A stretch of 64,000 nucleotides of DNA, from assembly GCA_027324025.1 (NCBI GenBank), contig DAHVYW010000035.1, forward strand, positions 5,831-69,830, given 5' to 3'. This DNA comes from JAJZQD01 sp021847735. Lineage in GTDB: Bacteria > Bacillota > Thermincolia > Thermincolales > UBA2595. This document shows positions 34,489-44,867 of this stretch, one piece after another. The position numbers and the translations under genes were made by a program. Each line of letters begins with the position of its first letter. Position 1 is the stretch's first letter. The notes beneath the pieces were generated by a model. It saw only the letters and a program-made list of their open reading frames with translations, searched no databases and was not told the DNA's origin.

Positions 34489-35529
34489 ATGATCAAGGTA
34501 GGAATAATAGGGGCCACCGGCTATACGGGGGTAGAACTGGTTAGGATACTTTCCCGCCACCCCGGTGTAGAAATAATAAGTCTGACCTCTCAGACATACA
34601 GCGGCCAAGATTTTAGCAGCGTATTTCCCGGCGCAGCCAATTTTACCAATCTAGTTTTAGAACCGCAGGACGCTGAAGCGCTGGCCGAGCGCTGTGATGT
34701 TATATTTACCGCTTTGCCCCACGGGGTGTCTATGGAAGTGGTAGAGACCGTCGTGAACAAAGGGAAGAAGGTTATTGACCTGGGGGCTGATTACAGGTTT
34801 GACGATACCGCAATTTACGAGCAATGGTATAAAGTGAAGCATAAAACGCCTGAGTTATCCAACAGGTCTATATACGGTTTGCCGGAAATTCACCGGGGCT
34901 GTATTCGTGAAGCCGCTGTGGTTGGAAACCCCGGATGCTATCCAACGAGCATTATCCTGGGCCTAGCCCCGCTGCTGCAAAAGGGTTTGATTAATACGGA
35001 CTCCATTATTGCCGATTCCAAATCGGGGGTTTCCGGAGGCGGGCGAGGGCTAAACCTGGCTTTTCACTACGCGGAATGCAACGAAAACTTTAAGGCATAC
35101 AATATCGGGGTTCATAGGCACACGCCGGAGATTGAGCAGGAGCTTGGCAAGCTGGCCAAAACCGAAATTACGATTTCTTTTACTCCTCATTTAGTCCCTA
35201 TGACCAGGGGTATCCTCAGCACCATTTATGCAACCCCGAAGGTTGCCTGTTCAACCGAAGAATTGCTCAATCTGTACAAAGAGTTTTACCAAGATGAATT
35301 TTTTGTGCGAATTCACCCACCGGGGCAATATCCCCAAACCAAGTGGGTTTACGGCTCCAACTTCTGTGACATTGGACTCACCGTTGACCCGCGTACAAAC
35401 CGGGTAGTGGTGGTATCGGCAATAGATAACCTGGTAAAAGGCGCCTCTGGGCAGGCTGTCCAGAACCTGAACGTAATTTTTGGTTTACCGGAAAAAAGCG
35501 GGCTCGATTTTGCCCCCGTATTTCCTTAA
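34489..35529 (+). CDS. argC: N-acetyl-gamma-glutamyl-phosphate reductase
   Basis: This enzyme makes N-acetylglutamate semialdehyde, the third step of arginine synthesis. The 346 residues contain the NADP-binding start [15 protein letters not shown] and the active-site Cys in GNPGCYPTS. The ATG at 34489 follows AAAGGAGATG; upstream in-frame starts would run through the operator and promoter. First gene of the arg cluster. Confidence 0.97.
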   Translation: MIKVGIIGATGYTGVELVRILSRHPGVEIISLTSQTYSGQDFSSVFPGAANFTNLVLEPQDAEALAERCDVIFTALPHGVSMEVVETVVNKGKKVIDLGADYRFDDTAIYEQWYKVKHKTPELSNRSIYGLPEIHRGCIREAAVVGNPGCYPTSIILGLAPLLQKGLINTDSIIADSKSGVSGGGRGLNLAFHYAECNENFKAYNIGVHRHTPEIEQELGKLAKTEITISFTPHLVPMTRGILSTIYATPKVACSTEELLNLYKEFYQDEFFVRIHPPGQYPQTKWVYGSNFCDIGLTVDPRTNRVVVVSAIDNLVKGASGQAVQNLNVIFGLPEKSGLDFAPVFP

Positions 35530-35579
35530 TGGCTCTCTAAAATCGACCAAGAGCCGGTGCATAATATTGGGGAGGAAGG

Positions 35580-36794
35580 ATGGAAACAATGAAGTTTAGA
35601 CATATAGAAGGGGGTATCACGGCCCCGCAGGGGTTTAAGGCCAGTGGGGTTAAGGCCCGCATCAAATATGATAAAAAGGACCTGGCAGTAATTGTCTCCG
35701 ATGTGCCGGCGTCCGCCGCCGGGGTGTTCACAACTAACAGGGTAAAGGCTGCTCCGGTTATGCTGTCAGCGGAAAATCTCGCCGACGGGCGGGCTCAGGC
35801 GATAGTTGTAAACAGCGGCTGTGCCAATGCCTGCACAGGGGAGCGCGGAATGGATGCGGCCAGGGAGATGGCCGCTGCTACTGCCGGGAGTCTGAGTATC
35901 AAACCCGGTGATGTTATTGTGGCTTCCACAGGTGTAATCGGTCAGGAACTCCCCATGGAGCGGATTATTCCCGGCATAGCCGCTGCCGCTGCCCAGGCCG
36001 GTAGAGAGGGCGGTGGTGATGCTGCTCTGGCAATTATGACAACAGATATGGTGCCCAAAGAGGCTGCCGTGCAGTTCGAACTGGACGGAAAGAAGGTTAC
36101 CATTGGTGGTATAGCCAAAGGTTCGGGTATGATTCACCCAAACATGGCAACTATGCTGGCTTTCGTTACCAGTGACGCAAATATTGACCCCGGTATGCTC
36201 AAACAAGCCCTCAAGTACGCTGCTGACAGGACCTTTAATATGGTTACTGTTGATGGGGATACCAGCACCAATGATTCCCTCATCATCCTTGCCAATGGGA
36301 CAGCCGGAAACAGCAGGATTGACGGTGAGAGTGAAAGCTTTCTTGTTTTTCGTGATGCCCTTGAGGAGGTTTGCAGAACCCTGGCCAGGATGATTGCCCG
36401 GGACGGTGAGGGTGCCACCAAGCTTGTAGAAATCCGGGTTCTCAATTCCCCTTCCTATGAAGAAGCCAAGAGGGTAGCGATGGCCGTTGCCAATTCCAAT
36501 CTTGTCAAGACGGCAATCTTTGGCGAAGACGCCAACTGGGGCAGGATAATTTGTGCCGTGGGTTATTCCGGCGTTGAAATTGACCCCAGCACGGTAGACA
36601 TATTCCTGGGTGACGAAAAAATGGCGGAAAACGGGGCCGGGCTCAGTTTTAGTGAGGAAAGGGCCAGGGAAATCCTGAAGCGGGAAGATGTGACTATTAC
36701 CGTTGATTTAAAGATGGGTAACGTTGGGGCAGTTGCCTGGACCTGCGACTTTTCATATGATTATGTGAAGATTAATGCCGATTACAGGACCTAA
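35580..36794 (+). CDS. argJ: Bifunctional glutamate N-acetyltransferase / amino-acid acetyltransferase
   Basis: ArgJ transfers acetyl from N-acetylornithine to glutamate, recycling the acetyl group. The 404-residue proprotein has the self-cleavage site KGSGMIHPNMATML, where Thr (about residue 191) becomes the new N-terminus and nucleophile. A second in-frame ATG at 35589 is possible; GGGGAGGAAGG lies directly ahead. No argE or argA is needed in this cyclic pathway, and none is present. Confidence 0.96.
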   Translation: METMKFRHIEGGITAPQGFKASGVKARIKYDKKDLAVIVSDVPASAAGVFTTNRVKAAPVMLSAENLADGRAQAIVVNSGCANACTGERGMDAAREMAAATAGSLSIKPGDVIVASTGVIGQELPMERIIPGIAAAAAQAGREGGGDAALAIMTTDMVPKEAAVQFELDGKKVTIGGIAKGSGMIHPNMATMLAFVTSDANIDPGMLKQALKYAADRTFNMVTVDGDTSTNDSLIILANGTAGNSRIDGESESFLVFRDALEEVCRTLARMIARDGEGATKLVEIRVLNSPSYEEAKRVAMAVANSNLVKTAIFGEDANWGRIICAVGYSGVEIDPSTVDIFLGDEKMAENGAGLSFSEERAREILKREDVTITVDLKMGNVGAVAWTCDFSYDYVKINADYRT

Positions 36795-36811
36795 CAGGTT
36801 GGTGAAAAAGT

Positions 36812-37711
36812 ATGAATGTTAACAATGTGTTATACCTGGCGAAGTATTACGCCAAGGCCAGGTTTTGTGATGATAAGCGGCCGATTCTGGCCGGGATAAA
36901 GCTTACCCACAGGTGTACACTCAAATGCCGCCAGTGTCCTTACTGGCAAAGGCCCCAGCCAGACCTGGGGTGGGAGCGGGTTGTTGAAATAATGCCTGAA
37001 TTGTATAAACGGGGAATTCGGATTGTTATCCTGGAAGGCGGCGAACCCCTCTTATGGAAGGACGAAAACCACGACATAAATGATATTTTCCGGGAAGCCA
37101 GAAAGTATTTCTTCTGTGTGGGAGTGACTACAAACGGGACCCTCCCCCTCGATATCCCGTCAGATATTATCTGGGTGAGTATCGATGGGCTCAGGGATAC
37201 TCATGACCGGCTCCGGGGCACATCCTTTGACAGGATAATAAATAATATTCAAAAATCCAAACACCCCAAAATCTTCGCGAATATTACCATTAACCGCCTT
37301 AACCACAATGAAGTACCGGAAATCATCAAGTTTTTGACCCCTCTGGTCAAAGGTATTACCATCCAGTTTTTCTACCCGTATCCTGAAAGTGAAGACCTTC
37401 TGCTCACGTGGGAGGAGCGGGCTAAAGCTATTGATATACTGATATGTTTAAAGAAAGAAGGGTACCCGGTAACTGATTCGGTGTTGGCCCTGGAAACCCT
37501 CAAGAACAACAGCTGGGTCTGCGAACCGTGGATGATTGCCAATGTTGAGCCTGACGGGACTTTTAACCAGGGGTGCTACCTGAGAAACCGTACAGTTGAT
37601 GACAACCCCTGCCGGCTTTGCGGCTTTGCCGCCCATACAGAGATATCCCTGGCATATCAACTCCATTGGAGCGCTATAGTAGCCGGAAAAGAGATATTGG
37701 GGATATTTTAG
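36812..37711 (+). CDS. Radical SAM protein of unknown target
   Basis: The 299 residues have the radical SAM cluster motif CTLKCRQCPYW (about residues 35-45), the EGGEPLLW motif and a C-terminal Cys group (CEPW, GCY, NPCRLCGF) that may hold an auxiliary Fe-S cluster as in SPASM-like enzymes. The substrate is unknown. It is embedded between argJ and argB with only 17 bp after argJ, so it is co-transcribed with arginine genes. Confidence 0.85.
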   Translation: MNVNNVLYLAKYYAKARFCDDKRPILAGIKLTHRCTLKCRQCPYWQRPQPDLGWERVVEIMPELYKRGIRIVILEGGEPLLWKDENHDINDIFREARKYFFCVGVTTNGTLPLDIPSDIIWVSIDGLRDTHDRLRGTSFDRIINNIQKSKHPKIFANITINRLNHNEVPEIIKFLTPLVKGITIQFFYPYPESEDLLLTWEERAKAIDILICLKKEGYPVTDSVLALETLKNNSWVCEPWMIANVEPDGTFNQGCYLRNRTVDDNPCRLCGFAAHTEISLAYQLHWSAIVAGKEILGIF

Positions 37712-37715
37712 AACG

Positions 37716-37785
37716 AAGTGGCGAGTGGTCAGTGGCGAGTGGCGAGTGACGAGCAGCCAGTAGTTAGTGGTGGGGAATGACCGTG
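37716..37785 (+). repeat. Degenerate short tandem repeat (GAGTGGC type)
   Basis: The gap between the radical SAM gene and the PNPOx gene is filled with imperfect repeats of AGTGGCGAGTGG and variants (AGTGACGAG, AGTAGTTAGTGG). Similar degenerate tracts occur at about 52660-52710 and 55920-55945. Confidence 0.65.
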
Positions 37786-37827
37786 AGTGTATTTAGTATG
37801 GCGGATACTTAGAAAGGGGCGAACCAA

Positions 37828-38277
37828 TTGCCAAAACAGAAATTAACAATTGACCGGTGCGAGGAAATCCTGGAGCGGGCGGAAATTGGGTACCTTGGCA
37901 TGAGCAAAGACGGGCAGCCGTACTGCCTACCTTTTAATTTTGTCTACACTGAGGCCAGGATATACATTCATACAGGTTTACGGGGGATGAAGTGGGAATA
38001 CATTGCCGAAAACCCCAGGGTTTGTTTTACAGTGGCCCTGCCGGGCAGTAAAAAAACGGGGGAAAGCCCCTGCCAATATTCCTACGAGTTTGAAAGCGTG
38101 ATAGTTACCGGGATGGCTGTAGAGGTCAACGACTCAACAGAAACCGCTGATTCCCTGAACAGGCTTATTGACAAATACAGAGAAGCACCGGTATTACAGG
38201 TGCCTGAGGATACACTTACCAAACTGAGAATGATTAGGATTGATATCGAAAAAATAACGGGCAGGCAAAACCTGTAG
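37828..38277 (+). CDS. Pyridoxamine 5'-phosphate oxidase-like FMN-binding protein
   Basis: The 149-residue split-barrel protein resembles the PNPOx/NimA-type group (ILERAEIGYLGMSKDGQPYC, then LPFNFVYTEARIYIHTGLRG, then NPRVCFTVA). Such proteins bind FMN or heme and are often reductases of unknown substrate. The start is TTG behind AAAGGGG. It lies inside the arg cluster ahead of argB. Confidence 0.85.
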   Translation: MPKQKLTIDRCEEILERAEIGYLGMSKDGQPYCLPFNFVYTEARIYIHTGLRGMKWEYIAENPRVCFTVALPGSKKTGESPCQYSYEFESVIVTGMAVEVNDSTETADSLNRLIDKYREAPVLQVPEDTLTKLRMIRIDIEKITGRQNL

Positions 38278-38298
38278 CCCCTTAAGGAGTGACCAAAA

Positions 38299-39186
38299 AT
38301 GAAGAATGCCGTGGAGAAGGCCAATATCTTAATCGAAGCCCTCCCATACATCAGGAAATTTAACGGGAAGACCGTTGTTATCAAATACGGCGGGCATGCC
38401 ATGATTAATGCCGATTTGAAGCAAGCAGTCATAAATGATGTCATCCTAATGAAACTTATCGGTATCAACCCGGTTGTCATTCATGGGGGCGGCCCGGAGA
38501 TTACGGATATGCTGCAAAGACTTGACATCCCTTCCCGGTTCGTAGGTGGTTGCAGGGTTACAGACACCGCGACGATGGAGATTGTGGAAATGGTTCTGGT
38601 CGGGAAAATCAATAAGGAGATCGTATCCCTGATAAACAGGCACGGCGGGAGGGCCGTAGGTTTGTCAGGCCAAGATGCCAACCTGATTCAGGCAGTCCGC
38701 AGACAGGGTAAATCCGTTGACTCTACCGGCCATGAATCCATGCAGGATATAGGGTTTGTAGGTGACGTAAAAAAAATCAACCCGGAAATAATTCAGACCG
38801 TAATTAATGAGGGTTACATTCCCGTGGTAGCCCCGGTGGGGGTTGGAGACGAAGGGGAAAGCTACAATATTAATGCCGATTATGTGGCCGGTGAAGTGGC
38901 CACGGCGCTAAGCGCCGACAAGCTAATCCTGCTAACCGATGTGGAAGGGATTTTTGAAGACTACAACAACAAAGAAACACTTATATCTGAACTGAAATTA
39001 AACCAGATTGACGAGATGATAACCCGCGGGGTAATCAGCGGGGGCATGATTCCCAAAGTAGAATGCTGTGCCCATGCTGTAAATGGCGGGGTTACCACAA
39101 CCCACATCCTGGACGGCAGGACTCCCCACTCCATTCTACTGGAGATTTTTACGGACCGCGGCATAGGCACTATGGTGGTAAGGTAG
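38299..39186 (+). CDS. argB: Acetylglutamate kinase
   Basis: ArgB phosphorylates N-acetylglutamate and is usually the arginine-inhibited step in cyclic pathways. The 295 residues hold VVIKYGGHAM, VIHGGGPEI and the C-terminal GGMIPKVECC segment. An N-terminal helix before the kinase core (MKNAVEKANILIEALPYIRK) is present, as in arginine-sensitive hexameric forms. AAGGAG precedes the ATG. argD follows after 29 bp. Confidence 0.97.
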   Translation: MKNAVEKANILIEALPYIRKFNGKTVVIKYGGHAMINADLKQAVINDVILMKLIGINPVVIHGGGPEITDMLQRLDIPSRFVGGCRVTDTATMEIVEMVLVGKINKEIVSLINRHGGRAVGLSGQDANLIQAVRRQGKSVDSTGHESMQDIGFVGDVKKINPEIIQTVINEGYIPVVAPVGVGDEGESYNINADYVAGEVATALSADKLILLTDVEGIFEDYNNKETLISELKLNQIDEMITRGVISGGMIPKVECCAHAVNGGVTTTHILDGRTPHSILLEIFTDRGIGTMVVR

Positions 39187-39215
39187 TATATCAAATAAGT
39201 TATGAGGTGAACCTT

Positions 39216-40421
39216 TTGAAAACTCAGGAAATAATAGAAATGGGACACAAATATGTAATGAATACATACGGACGCTTGCCAATGGCTCTTATTAAAGGGG
39301 AGGGGGCTTACGTCTGGGATGCGGAAGGCAACAGATACCTGGATTTTGTAGCAGGGCTGGCGGTAAATTCCCTGGGCCATTGCCACCCTAAGGTTGTGGA
39401 AGCCATAAGGGAGCAAGTCGGAAGGTTAATGCATGTATCAAACTTATACTGGATTGAGCCCCAGGTGAAACTGGCAAAGCTGTTGATAGAAAACTCCGCC
39501 CTTGACAAGGTGTTTTTCTGCAACAGCGGGGCAGAAGCCAATGAAGGCGCGATAAAGCTGGCCCGGAAGTATGCCAAAAAATTTATGGGGCCAGAAAAAT
39601 ATGAGATAATTACCTTTGATAAATCATTCCACGGCCGGACTTTGGCAGCTATTACGGCAACTGCCCAGCCCAAATACCAGAAGGACCTTGACCCACTGCC
39701 GCCGGGTTTTAAGTACGTGCCTTTTAATGACTTTGCAGCCCTTGAGGAAGCAATCTCACCCAACACCTGCGGCATCATGATGGAGCCAATCCAAGGTGAG
39801 GGCGGGGTCAATGTCGCTGATTACGATTATATGCAGAAGGTGAAAAAACTCTGTACCGATAAACACCTGCTCCTCATTTTCGATGAGGTCCAGTGCGGGC
39901 TGGCCCGTACCGGCAAACTTTTTGCCTATGAACATTACGGGGTCGAGCCGGATATAATGACCCTGGCTAAGGCTGTTGCCGGCGGGTTCCCAATGGGTGC
40001 CCTGCTGGCCAAAGAAAAGGCGGCCGGGTGCTTCCAGCCCGGTGACCATGCTTCAACCTTCGGCGGCAACCCCCTGGCGGCGGCGGCCGGCTGTGCCGCA
40101 GTAAGCATCCTGGCAGATAAGGGTTTTCTGGCCGAAACGGCGGAAAAAGGCCGGTATTTTGCGGAAAAACTGCAGCAACTGAAAGGAAAGTACTCCTTTA
40201 TTACTGACGTCCGGGGCAAGGGACTGATTTTGGGCCTGGGCATCACTGTGGATGGGAAACCTATAGTTGATACCTGCCTGGCTAACGGGCTGCTCATCAA
40301 CTGTGTCGGTTCCAATGTCCTGCGGTTTATCCCGCCCCTGACAATAACCACAGAGGAAATAGATAATGCCATGCAAATACTGGATAATGTCATTGTAAGC
40401 TTGCGGACCGAAGGTAATTAG
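39216..40421 (+). CDS. argD: Acetylornithine aminotransferase
   Basis: This PLP enzyme of fold type I converts N-acetylglutamate semialdehyde to N-acetylornithine. The 401 residues include NSGAEANEGAIKLARKY, FDEVQCGLARTGK and the Schiff-base Lys in MTLAKAVAGGFPMGALL. The TTG at 39216 is set by TGAGGTGA 6 bases upstream; the same frame remains open upstream inside argB but has no ribosome-binding site. Confidence 0.96.
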   Translation: MKTQEIIEMGHKYVMNTYGRLPMALIKGEGAYVWDAEGNRYLDFVAGLAVNSLGHCHPKVVEAIREQVGRLMHVSNLYWIEPQVKLAKLLIENSALDKVFFCNSGAEANEGAIKLARKYAKKFMGPEKYEIITFDKSFHGRTLAAITATAQPKYQKDLDPLPPGFKYVPFNDFAALEEAISPNTCGIMMEPIQGEGGVNVADYDYMQKVKKLCTDKHLLLIFDEVQCGLARTGKLFAYEHYGVEPDIMTLAKAVAGGFPMGALLAKEKAAGCFQPGDHASTFGGNPLAAAAGCAAVSILADKGFLAETAEKGRYFAEKLQQLKGKYSFITDVRGKGLILGLGITVDGKPIVDTCLANGLLINCVGSNVLRFIPPLTITTEEIDNAMQILDNVIVSLRTEGN

Positions 40422-40458
40422 GCACCCGTAAAGGAATAGCGGGAGGAGAAAAACAATT

Positions 40459-43400
40459 ATGCCCAAACGGACTGACATTCAAAAGGTTTTGGTAATCGGG
40501 TCCGGGCCGATAATTATTGGCCAGGCGGCGGAATTTGACTATGCCGGGACCCAGGCCTGTAAAGCCTTAAAAGAGGAAGGGATGAAGGTAGTCCTGGTCA
40601 ACAGCAACCCGGCCACTATTATGACTGACGGCCACATCGCGGACCAGGTCTACATCGAACCATTGACCTGGGAAAGTGTAGCTAAAATAATCCGGCTGGA
40701 GAAGCCTGATGGGCTTTTGCCCACCCTGGGAGGACAGACAGGTCTTAATCTCGCAGTCGAGCTGGCAGAGAAAGGTGTCCTTGCTGAGGAGGGGGTAGCC
40801 CTGTTGGGAACTTCCCTGGAAGCCATAAAAAAGGCCGAGGACCGGGAAATGTTTAAAGACCTGATGCTGGAAATAGGAGAACCGATTCCTGACAGTGCTA
40901 TAGTGGCGAACGTAAGTGAAGCCCTGAAGTTTGTGGAAAAGGCCGGGTACCCTGTTATTGTGCGTCCGGCTTATACCCTGGGGGGGACCGGGGGAGGCAT
41001 TGCCCATAGCGAAACGGAACTTGCCGACACCGTCACCCGGGGCCTGCATGCCAGTCTTATCGGGCAGGCCCTCCTTGAACGCAGTGTGGCCGGGTGGAAA
41101 GAAATCGAATACGAGGTAATGCGGGACAGTGCCGATAACTGTATCACAATCTGCAATATGGAAAACCTTGACCCGGTGGGGATCCATACCGGTGACAGCA
41201 TAGTCGTGGCCCCGTCCCAGACGCTGTGTGACAAGGAATACCAGATGCTCCGTACCGCTTCCCTGAAGATAATCCGGGCTCTCAAAATTGCCGGGGGCTG
41301 TAATGTCCAGTTTGCTTTAAACCCTGAAAGCATGGAATATGTAGTGATTGAGGTTAACCCACGGGTCAGCCGTTCCAGTGCCCTGGCCTCGAAGGCCACC
41401 GGTTATCCAATTGCCAAAATGGCCGCGAAAATTGCCTGCGGCCTTCACCTCTATGAAATTACCAACCCTGTGACAGGGAAAACCACTGCCTGTTTTGAAC
41501 CCACCCTTGACTATGTGGTGGTGAAAATTCCCCGCTGGCCCTTTGACAAGTTTATTACAGCCGACAGGCAGCTTGGCACCCAAATGAAGGCCACCGGGGA
41601 GGTAATGGCTATTGACCGCAGCTTTGAGGCGGCCCTGATGAAGGCCGTCCGTTCCATGGAAATAGGGGTATACGGCCTGCGGTTGAAAGAGTCCTCCTTA
41701 TGGAGCGACATGGAAATTGAAGATAAACTGGCCAAAGGTGACGACGAAAGGCTTTTTGTCATCGCCGAGGCCTTTAGAAGATACCTGAGCATGCGGGAGA
41801 TAGCCCAGTTGTCAAAAATTGATTACTGGTTCCTCAGAAAAATCAAAAACCTGGTGGAAATTGAAAGGGCCTTGCAGGAGGCCGGGGAACGGCTTGACAC
41901 CGGTTTACTCAGACGGGCCAAAGCAAAAGGTTTTTCCGACCACAATATCGCCCAGTTGACCGGGCGAAGGGAAAAAGAAATCCGGGAGCTGCGCGTCAAC
42001 GCGGGGATTCTCCCCGTTTACAAAATGGTGGATACCTGTGCCGCCGAATTTGAGGCCGAGACCCCATATTACTACTCAACATACGATAATGAAGACGAAG
42101 TCATGGTCTCAGACAGAAAGAAGGTTGTCGTCCTCGGCTCAGGCCCTATTCGTATCGGGCAGGGGATAGAGTTTGACTACTGTTCTGTTCATTCTGTCTG
42201 GGGTTTGCAGGAAGAAGGCCTTGAATCAATCATTATCAACAATAACCCGGAAACGGTAAGCACAGATTTTGACACTGCCGACAAGCTTTATTTTGAGCCT
42301 TTGACCTATGAAGATGTCATGAATATTATAGAGAAAGAAAAACCGGTGGGGGTAATCGTCCAGTTCGGCGGCCAAACCGCTATCAACCTGGCCGGTGAAC
42401 TTCATGAAGCCGGCATCCCTATCCTTGGCACCCCGGTGGAGCAGATAGATGAGGCCGAGGACCGGGAAAAATTCGAGCGCCTGCTGCGGGAATTGCAGAT
42501 TCCCCAGTCCGAAGGCAAGACTGCATTTGCTGTTGAGGAAGCCCGGGCTATTGCCGAAAGGCTTGGCTACCCTGTCCTGGTGCGCCCCTCCTACGTGCTT
42601 GGAGGGCGTGCCATGGAAATTGTGCACAACACCGAACAACTGCTTAAATACATGGCTACCGCCGTGCAGGTCACCCCCAAACACCCGGTACTGATAGACA
42701 AATACATCAGGGGAAAAGAAGTTGAAGTTGATGCCATCGGTGATGGCGAGAATATCCTGATACCCGGCATCATGGAACACGTTGAGAGGGCAGGTGTGCA
42801 CTCCGGGGACAGTATAGCCGTGTATCCCGTCCAGACCCTGTCACCCCAGGAATGTAATATGATTGTAGACTATACAACACGGATTTCCAAGGCCCTAAAA
42901 ATCTGTGGGTTAATTAATATCCAGTATGTTGTGGGAGAGGGCCGGGTTTTCGTGCTGGAGGTTAACCCGAGAGCGTCACGCACCGTACCAATCCTTAGTA
43001 AAGTGACTGGCGTACCGATGGTTTCGGTGGCAACCAGGGCCATGATGGGCCGGAAACTGCGGGAACTCGGTTACCCTGCGGGCCTGTGGCCGCTTTCCGG
43101 GCATGTGACTGTTAAGGCGCCTGTTTTCTCCTTTGAAAAGCTCAGCCAGGTCGAAGTATCCCTCGGCCCGGAGATGAAATCAACAGGTGAGGTAATGGGT
43201 GTAGACCGTAGTTTCGCCCACGCCCTGTATAAGGCGATGTTGTCCGCCGGCCTTAAGTTTAACACGACCGGCGCAATATTGGCGGCCATTGCGGACAAAG
43301 ATAAGCTGGAGGCCATGCCTATCCTGAAGGGGTATGCCGATATGGGCTTCCGGGTCTTTGCCACCGAGGAGACTGCCCGGGCTTTAGAGGCTGGCGGCGT

Positions 43401-43677
43401 GGAAGTAACCCAGGTTGTCGGCCAGATTGAGCCCGTCAGGCTGATCCGTCAGGGGCAGGTCCAGTTTGTGATTAATACCCCTACCAAGGGCAAAGAACCG
43501 GGAAGGCTGGGCTTTACGATCAGAAGGACTTCCGCCGAATTCCGGGTACCCTGTTTTACTTCCCTTGACACGGCTTCTGCTGTGCAGCACATTTTGGAGT
43601 ACCTGCGCCGTGGTGAAAGGCCGTGCCCGGTTTCTATGGCCGAGTTTACATCCCATGTTAAGCAAATTAAAGGTTGA
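40459..43677 (+). CDS. carB: Carbamoyl-phosphate synthase large subunit
   Basis: CarB makes carbamoyl phosphate from bicarbonate, ATP and glutamine-derived ammonia for arginine and pyrimidine synthesis. The 1072-residue protein is full length, with two homologous synthetase halves ([19 protein letters not shown] and [19 protein letters not shown]), two ATP-grasp domains and a C-terminal allosteric domain. The small subunit gene carA, usually next to it, is not in this window. GGGAGGAG precedes the ATG. Confidence 0.97.
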   Translation: MPKRTDIQKVLVIGSGPIIIGQAAEFDYAGTQACKALKEEGMKVVLVNSNPATIMTDGHIADQVYIEPLTWESVAKIIRLEKPDGLLPTLGGQTGLNLAVELAEKGVLAEEGVALLGTSLEAIKKAEDREMFKDLMLEIGEPIPDSAIVANVSEALKFVEKAGYPVIVRPAYTLGGTGGGIAHSETELADTVTRGLHASLIGQALLERSVAGWKEIEYEVMRDSADNCITICNMENLDPVGIHTGDSIVVAPSQTLCDKEYQMLRTASLKIIRALKIAGGCNVQFALNPESMEYVVIEVNPRVSRSSALASKATGYPIAKMAAKIACGLHLYEITNPVTGKTTACFEPTLDYVVVKIPRWPFDKFITADRQLGTQMKATGEVMAIDRSFEAALMKAVRSMEIGVYGLRLKESSLWSDMEIEDKLAKGDDERLFVIAEAFRRYLSMREIAQLSKIDYWFLRKIKNLVEIERALQEAGERLDTGLLRRAKAKGFSDHNIAQLTGRREKEIRELRVNAGILPVYKMVDTCAAEFEAETPYYYSTYDNEDEVMVSDRKKVVVLGSGPIRIGQGIEFDYCSVHSVWGLQEEGLESIIINNNPETVSTDFDTADKLYFEPLTYEDVMNIIEKEKPVGVIVQFGGQTAINLAGELHEAGIPILGTPVEQIDEAEDREKFERLLRELQIPQSEGKTAFAVEEARAIAERLGYPVLVRPSYVLGGRAMEIVHNTEQLLKYMATAVQVTPKHPVLIDKYIRGKEVEVDAIGDGENILIPGIMEHVERAGVHSGDSIAVYPVQTLSPQECNMIVDYTTRISKALKICGLINIQYVVGEGRVFVLEVNPRASRTVPILSKVTGVPMVSVATRAMMGRKLRELGYPAGLWPLSGHVTVKAPVFSFEKLSQVEVSLGPEMKSTGEVMGVDRSFAHALYKAMLSAGLKFNTTGAILAAIADKDKLEAMPILKGYADMGFRVFATEETARALEAGGVEVTQVVGQIEPVRLIRQGQVQFVINTPTKGKEPGRLGFTIRRTSAEFRVPCFTSLDTASAVQHILEYLRRGERPCPVSMAEFTSHVKQIKG

Positions 43678-43773
43678 TTCCCCGCAGTCTTGCGTACTAC
43701 AGCAGCAGTGGGGAAAATTCCTTGAATTGAAAGTCTGATTCAGGTAAACTAGTAACGTACAGGAGGTAATACA

Positions 43774-44718
43774 ATGAATGTCCCGCAGGTAAGTCTAAAG
43801 GGTAAAGACCTTCTTGCCTTGTATGCCCTGACCAAAGCGGAAATCATGGAAATATTGAAAGTGGCGGCAGACCTGAAGTCCAAGCAAAAACAGGGCATAC
43901 CTCACCCGGTATTGGCCGGTAAAACCCTGGCCATGATTTTTACCAAGTCCTCCACCAGGACTAGGGTCTCTTTTGAGGTTGCTATGTGCCAACTGGGCGG
44001 GCACCCCTTGTTTTTGAGCGGCCAGGAACTGCAGTTGGGTCGGGGGGAAACCATAGCCGACACTGCCAAGGTCCTGTCAAGGTATGTAGACGGGATAATG
44101 ATCAGGACTTTCGCCCATTCAGATGTAGAAGAACTGGCTCAACATGCGGATATTCCGGTTATCAACGGTTTGACGGACCTCAACCATCCTTGCCAGGTAC
44201 TGGCTGATTTCCAGACAATTATTGAAAACAAGGGTAGCCTGGAAGGCTTGAAACTTGCCTATGTTGGGGATGGCAACAATGTCTGCCACTCACTGTTAAA
44301 CGGGTGTGCTAAGGTAGGAATGCATATCTCGGCAGCAACGCCCAAGGGTTACGAGCCTTGGCCGGAAATCCTGGACCTGGCGAAAGCCGATGCCAGGCAG
44401 AGTGGCACGGTGATTGAGGTCACCACAGACCCCTTCACAGCGGTTAAAGACGCCGACATTATTTATACCGACGTATGGGCCAGCATGGGTCAGGAAGCAG
44501 AGCATACGGAGCGCCTGAAGATATTCAACCCGTACCAGGTCAACGCCCAACTGGCGAAGGCTGCCAAACCGGATTACCTGTTCCTCCACTGCCTGCCTGC
44601 CCATAGGGGAGAAGAAGTGGCGGCGGAAGTAATTGACGGGCCCAATTCCGTCGTATTTGACGAAGCCGAAAACCGGTTACATGTGCAGAAGGCTGTGCTA
44701 GCCCTCACCATGGGATAA
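43774..44718 (+). CDS. argF: Ornithine carbamoyltransferase
   Basis: The enzyme joins carbamoyl phosphate and ornithine into citrulline. The 314 residues contain the carbamoyl-phosphate motif [20 protein letters not shown] and the ornithine motif [20 protein letters not shown] precedes the ATG. It follows carB by 96 bp. Confidence 0.97.
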   Translation: MNVPQVSLKGKDLLALYALTKAEIMEILKVAADLKSKQKQGIPHPVLAGKTLAMIFTKSSTRTRVSFEVAMCQLGGHPLFLSGQELQLGRGETIADTAKVLSRYVDGIMIRTFAHSDVEELAQHADIPVINGLTDLNHPCQVLADFQTIIENKGSLEGLKLAYVGDGNNVCHSLLNGCAKVGMHISAATPKGYEPWPEILDLAKADARQSGTVIEVTTDPFTAVKDADIIYTDVWASMGQEAEHTERLKIFNPYQVNAQLAKAAKPDYLFLHCLPAHRGEEVAAEVIDGPNSVVFDEAENRLHVQKAVLALTMG

Positions 44719-44747
44719 GCTAAAAATCTCACCGGTACCGGGGGGAT

Positions 44748-44803
44748 ACCCCGTTCCGCCATTGAGGCGGAAGGGGTTAAAAGGTTGGTTTGCTCCGCAA
44801 ACC
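44748..44803 (+). other. Two stem-loops between argF and argG
   Basis: ACCCCGTTCCGCC pairs with GGCGGAAGGGGT (44748-44777, one bulged base). A second hairpin GGTTTGC / GCAAACC follows at 44787-44803, and its sequence recurs upstream of cimA. No T tract follows, so processing or attenuation is as likely as termination. Confidence 0.55.
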
Positions 44804-44867
44804 CCGTATTGTCAAACACGGCCACCGGCCGCCAAATATATTACAACCATGAGAGGAGTCAACTCAT

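Noticed and set aside
37716..37785. Possible CRISPR array from repeated GAGTGGC units
   Set aside because: Repeats are short, adjacent and degenerate, without unique spacers, and no cas genes are present.
39063..39215. An upstream extension of argD into argB
   Set aside because: Extra residues do not resemble aminotransferases; the TTG at 39216 has GAGGTGA at ideal distance.
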